Shown: piece by piece, positions 57,651-64,000 of the stretch
How positions within the stretch are numbered: position 1 is the stretch's first letter
How the letters are laid out: every line of letters begins with the position of its first letter
Source: Owenia fusiformis
Taxonomy: Eukaryota > Annelida > Polychaeta > Sabellida > Oweniidae
Length of the DNA: 64,000 bases
Assembly (NCBI GenBank): GCA_903813345.2
Contig: CAIIXF020000007.1
Span: 9,865,730 to 9,929,729, forward strand
Reading direction: 5' to 3'
Notes under the pieces: model-generated
The model's database searches: none
What the model was told of the DNA's origin: nothing
The model's input: only the letters and a program-made list of their open reading frames with translations
Made by a program: the position numbers and the translations under genes

Positions 57651-60490
57651 GTTTATAATATACGTCATTACACTGAACGAAATCTAATCAAATTACCCCC
57701 GGGAATGGTGCTTGCTTTGAAACTATTTCATGATAGTGTGTTGATGGCATCATCTTTTATCACATGCTGCCTTTTATCTATTACCTATTTGGCAGATTAA
57801 GTGTATTATCTTATTTTGGCTCAATTAAATGGCATAACTCAAAATAGATTAAAAACCTATAGAAAATATCATAAAGACAAGGCTGACAGAAAACATGGCA
57901 GATATAAATTGATTATTTTTCCAGTTTTCTCCTGGTGACCATTGTAAAATATTGTGTTGGATTATGTCATTGGCTTTTCGGATGGATGTTGAATGTTGGC
58001 CCTTTGAAACGCTTTTAGACTTCAAGATTTGATTTTGTGTGTCCCACATCATTTAAGACTGAATGCTCTATCTCTATTTCTAGTATAGCTAATATCTACA
58101 ATTTTTTATGTTATGAGTGTTGGCTATCAATTTTAAATTTATTCTTCAACATGTATTCTATTAACTTCAGTGTCAATGAAATGTCACTTGGTGTTATGGT
58201 CTCAGATTGTGATATTGGTACTTGACTGGTGGAGGAGGGGAGTATTATAGACAGTTTCTTTTCAAATTGGATTATGATTTGGGATAGTTGGGGTTTGTTT
58301 TCCTTGACTCATGTATGTGAGATGTATTCTTTTTCTTACTGTGTTCTGTAACCATTTTTGGTACATTACTTTCCCATTGGCAGTTTCACATAAATATTCT
58401 TGTAGACTATTGTACTCAATTGACAAAATATGTTTAATGAATCAATTATTCCTTTCATTGAAATATGCTTAACTCTGTTTATTTTGGTGACTCACAATTT
58501 TTTATTGATTGATGTAATGGAATGTCAGGGACAAAACCTATTTCTATCCACACTATTTTCTCAAATCTTCAATAAACGTAACATAGATTTCATTTTACTG
58601 ATACAATTTATTGTGTAATTATTTTACATGTAACTCTACATAGTAATTCATGATTGTACCTTTAAAAATCTACAAATAGTCATAATACATCATCAATCTA
58701 AAAGAATTGAAGATGAACATCTTTATATACCATATATGAATGTATATTATTCAGTAATATAAAAGTTAGAATTAAATCTAAACAAAATGTGAAATGAGCA
58801 AGCAGTTAACTTTAGATACAATCTAAAATGGGACAATCAGTGAATATTCAATCACAGAGAAAATTAAGGAAATCCTTTATAGACCTCTCCCCTTTGAGTG
58901 ATAGTTCGAAATAATTCCAACAAAAAGAAAACACATACCTACATCAGGGGGGTAAAGCAGACCCGATGATACAATGAGCTTGCTCGGCGGTATCATGATT
59001 GTGTAACGGGTCTTGATGTATAAGTGAGCTCGGCAGTAGGTTCAAACAACGCGGATTCTCAAAGCATGTGCTCATGGTATCATCGTGGCTTAACACGCGT
59101 GTACATGTTTGACTCAAAAATATGTTTGGTATTTACACATTGTTTTGTCATTCACTTTGTGGATTAATACTCTCCGATGCCAATTGAATTAATCAAGAAC
59201 TAAGATATCTAACTGTCTAACTGTCATAGTATGCGTGGAACTACAGTAGTCTATCGTAACAATTCATACATTTCCAATACACCTTTGATTTCATAAGGAA
59301 TGCTTCTATTCATGCAGATCATGCACAAATCCTGTGTAACGTTTCAGTTTAAAAGTTCTACACATTAAATTCATTTGAAAGATTTCATTTGATGATGCAT
59401 GCAAAATTATGCTCTAGCGATCATATGGTATGACTTGTGGTATGACATTGAATTCATAACAGAGGCCACGTTTTAAACTACCACAATCAACTCTGGTAGC
59501 AAGAGGAAAAATCCATCAACTAAAGCTTCACATTTTATTTTTACATTGTTCTCACCTAAATGTTTTGTAAACAGTTGAAGTGGATGCAGCACTGTACAAA
59601 CTGAAGGTTCTGGTAGTACTGATGAACATCCCCCCGGTGTTCAGAAACTACTTGTACTGGCATGGGAATATTTGACAGTGAAGAGTGTGTCTTCATACAT
59701 GTCATATGAACACTTGGCTGGTAGTATAAAGTAATGATACATGTATAACTATTCATAGTGGTTGGTTGAGTCGTTGAGTGTGGATCGGGCAAATTGTCAC
59801 TTAACAAGACAAAAGTCATTGGTCAGATTTAGAAATGTTGGGCTTAATTAGCGACGGGGCAGACAAGAGGACAGTTGATTTTCTTCATTTGTTGTTACGA
59901 AAATCCCAAGTTTTTCTGGTGGAACTGTTACCATGTTACCTGGTAATGAAAGTCACTCAGTAAAGCTGATTGACTGGTTCCCACTTTAATGTAACTCAGT
60001 TGCCCCTTTTGGAATCAGGTTATGGGTATTAATTGACCTAACTCAAGTAACTAACAACTGGTGCTAGAAGCCAGCCACCCAACTATTGATCAGTACATAT
60101 ACTGGTACATGTGGATGTGTATAACAAATGGTTTACATTGCAAAGCTATGGTAGACATTCAAAGCATGTATGAAAGTATATTTAACATGGGGTATTTTCT
60201 GAGGAAAAATTTAAATTAACACTTCTGAAAGGTCATATTGAAACCAATTACTTTTCTCTTTCTAATGTTTTTCAAGCCAGCAACATCAGCATATGCCACG
60301 TTAATAATCCAACTGTCATTCCTTTCCATCTTTTTCATACAACCATGAATATCAGCATTAACTATGTCTATGATGCTACTGTCACATTCTCTTCACGTTT
60401 CTCTCTTGGGGAACATTCAGTCCTCACTATGCTAGTTTCCATGCAAACACACAGTATCTTTTATGCTAGATCTACAAAGGTTCTGAGTCA
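57651..60490. other. Intergenic between PTPN23 and the LEDGF-like gene
   Basis: PTPN23 5' UTR/promoter must lie just right of 57650. A repeat shared with 29145-29345 occupies 58185-58390. No protein-coding gene or RNA is recognised in the rest. Confidence 0.5.
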
Positions 60491-63343
60491 TCATACACCC
60501 AGTAAGCTATGTAGTTCCTCATCGTCCATAATGTCATCTCCAGTAGGAGTTTTGGCCTTTGCTTTTGGAGCTTTACTAGTCTTTTTCACTGGGGGAGGCG
60601 TATCTTTTGTGCTTTTGATAATCTGAGCTATCCTGGCATCTAGATCCTGGTGTTCCTGGAATAATTATCATATATCTTATCATATAATATGATAATTATC
60701 ATATATATTTGAACATGAGGAGATGGTGGGAGTGAACTTCAAAACTAAAGAATTTGTAATATTAGTTGTATCAATAGTTGAATAGCTCATAGTTGAATAT
60801 GTTTATTGATATACAGTTATCAAAAATTACACTTTTTCATGGAAAATACCAGGCATTTTGAATTCAGAAGCCATCATGAAGTTTCTCCAACATAGTGGGT
60901 CCCATGATCCTAAGGCATCAGAACAAAATTAAAATCAAATGTGTTGAGCAGTACTTGAGTTATTTTATCAACTATAAAAAACAGGAAGACAACTTGTCTA
61001 TATCCCTCTATATAACAAAGTGTGGAGGGATAATACATGTAATAATGAGCATGCTTTGCCTTAATTCAACAGAACAAAATGAATTGATGATCCAACTTTG
61101 TAAAACAAAATCAAATCTGTCAAAAACTTCATAAATTAATGAAGCAATTTGAGTTTCATCAATGGTAGATCATATAATGAATTGAAGTAAACAATAAACT
61201 AAATCCTAATTAAACAAAAAACATTAAAAATCAACAAGAAATTATCAAGCTGGTGCCTTGGTGCCTTTTTACATCTCCTCAATGATTCTGGTAACTCTAA
61301 TTCATCCTGGGTTTCCTCCTAATATAATATGATATCAAAGAATACAATATAGAACAATATAATACATTGCAACTGTAATTCGTTTTTTCCAGACAGAATA
61401 AGATGGATATCTTACCTTATAAATAAAAATCTGATCTCTAACTTAATTCTATACTTGAAATGTTAATATAAAAAGTCTCACACTTCTGATGAAAATTAGT
61501 AAATGCAGTCAAAGCTATTGGCTAATTGAAACAGATATGAGACCAAGTTAATTCTATTAATATGTTACCTCTGGCGTCTGTGGCTTTTCGCCATTTTCCT
61601 CCTGAGTTTCCTTGGCATCAAAAAACACTTCAATAATTTTATCCTTTGGAACAATGGAAACTTCCTCTGGCTTAGGGTCAGTGACTTTCTCTGCACCATC
61701 TTTTGAATCTTCATCCACAGCAGGGACCTTTTCATCAGTCTCTGCCACTTCATTTTTATTACTGTCAACAGATTCCAAAACTTTAGGAGTGGGTTCATCG
61801 ACTTCCATTTTCTCTAAAGCATCAAAATCATCTATTTTTTGGTCAGTGTTTGTGATTTCTGTTGCCATTTTTTCTGGCTCTTCTGAGGTATCCTTATTAG
61901 ATTCATCCTCATTTTTAGAGTCTTCAACATTATTAACATCCTCGACCTTACTATCAACAACATCAGTGTTGTCTTTGTGATCAGTAAGTTCTTGAGTTTG
62001 CGATTTGGAATCTTCACTGTCTTTTGTGCCTTCATTTTCAATGGCAGGACTTATGTCTGTATTTACATTTGTATTGTTAACGTCATTGGAAGTATTTTGA
62101 GTGGCTTCGTCTGGGTTGGCAGGTTCACCACCAGATGCTGTAGTTGAGTTTACTAGTTCTGTTTCAACAGGAGCGCCATTTACAGGAGAAGCATCTGTAG
62201 CTGCGGGAGTAGTGGCTGCTGTGACAGAGGGTTCTGAAATAAAAGTAAACATCAGTGGATGTTACATGAGACCTTTATGAAGTATGGGTTTGAATATTGA
62301 AGGATGTTGGCATCTTTTTAAATTTCGCAGCAGCCACAAGTTAAAAGGTGAATATATCTAGAGAAAAAAAGCTTCTGGTTTTCATATTCAAATAGATCCA
62401 CTGAGTAGACTACGGAAACAGTCATATCATTAGTGATGTACCTTTGTCTTGAAGATTTTCTTTATTTTCTTTTTGTTTTTCTTTGTCTTTGACTTCCTTT
62501 TCTTTCTGCAGCTTCAGCTTGTCTTCCTTCTGATATTCTTTGGCTTCTCTACTGAACACCTGGAAACAATGAACACCTCAAATATGATCACTTGTAAACA
62601 ATAAACACCTCAGATATCACTCGTAAACAATGAACACTTCAGATATGATCACTTGTAAATAATCAATATATCAATGATAAACACCTAGAACATGAACACA
62701 TATAAACAATAAACACTAATGAACACCTTTATGATGAACTATACACAAAACTTCAATGTTTAACAAACAAGAAGGGGCTTAGACTTTTACTAAAATAACT
62801 TTTGTGATACTTCTATCAACTCCCTCAGAAATATTACTGCTAGAAGCTTACCTGTAAAAAGTCTTGCCCTTCTGGAATCATAAACAGAGCCTTGAATTTG
62901 TTGTAAAGATGATCTGCCTTGTTTCGTATTCGCTCGTCACCTTTGTATTTACGACACTGAAATAATACCAATAATCACTATGTTGCAACTTGCAAATATG
63001 CCTAACATGTATGTCTCCATGTTGCAACACTCGTATGTTCTGGCACATTAAGAATATAGTAATGCACTGACATGCACTTTAAAATACATGTACATCTGTA
63101 GCTTAAAATATGAATTTTGATTTCTTGATTTAGAATTTTGTTTTTAACTTTTGCTATGTTAAATCAATTACTAGACAATCTAATACAAAAGTCCTACCCA
63201 GATTTCAGGTATTTAACAGGGAATTTGACAAAAATATTTACCTTACGAATGGTTGCGACTATTTCAGGATTTTTCTTTAACATGAGAGGAGAGATCGGTA
63301 GAGTCTGGAGTTCATTCATCAGTGCAACACATCTATCATGGTC
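60491..63343 (-). CDS. PSIP1/HDGFL2: LEDGF/HRP2-like protein, 3' exons with integrase-binding domain
   Basis: Exons 63343-63242, 62956-62852, 62559-62442, 62233-61569 and 60655-60491 join in phase. The first two encode the integrase-binding-domain fold of the LEDGF/HRP2 family (DHDRCVALMNELQTL, IVATIRKCRKYKGDE, IRNKADHLYNKFKALF). In animals this domain binds MLL-menin and other chromatin partners carrying IBM motifs. A charged Lys/Glu helix (62559-62442) and a 221-residue acidic Ser/Thr/Glu/Asp-rich exon follow. The last exon ends with the conserved DARIAQIIKS and DDEELHSLLG motifs. The N-terminal PWWP half lies beyond the right edge. Nuclear chromatin tether; same strand as PTPN23, upstream of it. 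One orthologue in most invertebrates, so the vertebrate symbol cannot be split. Confidence 0.85.
62567..62735. repeat. Short tandem repeat in LEDGF-like intron
   Basis: About five irregular units of 30-40 bp (AACACCTCAGATATGATCACTTGTAAACAAT type) directly next to the 62559 acceptor. Confidence 0.65.
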
Positions 63344-64000
63344 CTAAAACAGCAAGACATTGACTTTTAAACAAGTGTGATGCATTGCTACAATATCAAG
63401 AGACAAGTTAAAAGGTGGTTGGCATTTTGGCAATGGTATGGAGGAAACATCTTTGTGTCATTTGCAGGTGTCTCAAAAACAATAGCGACAGTGATTGTTA
63501 TTGTTAACCATCACTTCCCAAAGGACACCTCTTTTATTTCCTCTTGAGCCAGAATCATTTAAGTTGGACTCTGCTGCAGTTCTAGCCCCTTTGATATCAC
63601 TCTTAAATCTTTAAGCAATGTACATGTATAGTAATTTACATAAGATTGAGTTTTGGATTGGGTTCATTCAAAGGTAGAAAGCAATGTATTGAATTCCAAA
63701 ATTCGATCAAGATATACTTTAGATGATGGTTGTGACTTAACTGGTTGGTTGGATAATAGCAAATATCACTGAGAAATATTTCACTCTTCCTACGTTCTGC
63801 ATTAAATAGATGAATTTGTTCATTTAATTTCACACAAAATGCAGTTTAAGTGTTAAAAGAAAATAATTAGGTATTAGTTGTGAACATATTCAAAATTGTT
63901 ATTTTGTCAATGATAGAACGTCATTTTAAATTGTCAACAGACACTGAACATACAATAACAACCAACGATGAAATTAGGTCTAGAATCTCATATACAGGGT
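63344..64000. other. Intron of the LEDGF-like gene, nothing recognised
   Basis: Upstream of the first visible integrase-binding-domain exon and running to the window edge. No exon could be supported here. Confidence 0.5.

Noticed and set aside
57740-58620. Several 60-residue frames upstream of PTPN23
   Set aside because: Composition is AT-driven and no homology or splice structure supports them.
61250-61325. Possible extra exon of the LEDGF-like gene (EETQDELELPESL)
   Set aside because: An acceptor exists, but the only donor leaves the wrong phase for the last exon.

Overview
The window is animal nuclear DNA: AT-rich, with short GT-AG exons, large introns and many decayed transposons. Three things point to a lophotrochozoan, probably a bivalve mollusc: secreted Cys-rich, VWA and serine-protease gene families, repeat elements built like the bivalve 'pearl'/Helentron-associated type (tandem-repeat core, microsatellite, subterminal palindrome), and mariner, hAT-like and LINE relics. 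The species is inference; no marker gene fixes it.

Two conserved cellular genes frame the window, both on the minus strand. (1) PTPN23 (HD-PTP), an ALIX-like ESCRT adaptor, runs from 57650 down to 10094. I rebuilt it as 23 phase-consistent coding exons giving about 2340 residues: Bro1 domain, V domain, a very large Pro/Gln-rich exon, a PTP domain with degenerate catalytic loops, and a conserved C-terminal tail. (2) The 3' part of a LEDGF/HRP2-type gene with its integrase-binding domain lies at 60491-63343 and continues past the right edge. At the left edge a minus-strand gene (from 2696 leftward) encodes a small secreted Cys-rich protein and is cut by the window.

The accessory region lies inside PTPN23. 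On the opposite (+) strand, intron 22 (10681-33289) holds six secreted-protein genes. Two encode a trypsin-like serine protease followed by a von Willebrand A domain (A 11320-16049, C 19493-22701). Four encode only a signal peptide plus the VWA domain (B 17262-18394, D 24165-25359, E 26936-28726, F 31319-32495). VWA relics lie between them. A+B and C+D are two copies of one duplicated block of about 6.65 kb. All module junctions are phase 1, so protease exons can be skipped or lost without a frame change. Intron 21 (33490-40072) holds a seventh + strand gene (G, 36127-39639): a secreted mosaic of Cys-rich and pacifastin-like inhibitor modules, a trypsin domain and a C-terminal TSP1 repeat. Together this is a nested cluster of extracellular proteases and VWA proteins, plausibly haemolymph, immune or adhesive. 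The function is inference.

The rest is repeats: a CAG...CTG terminal-inverted-repeat element with a 5-bp target duplication that carries minisatellites (3872-5342), an internally deleted mariner (6132-7038), four or more tandem-core elements, several foldback/MITE elements (8792-9361, 37744-38212, 54593-56382, 56448-57273), and a tRNA-Ala-like sequence (55494-55558).
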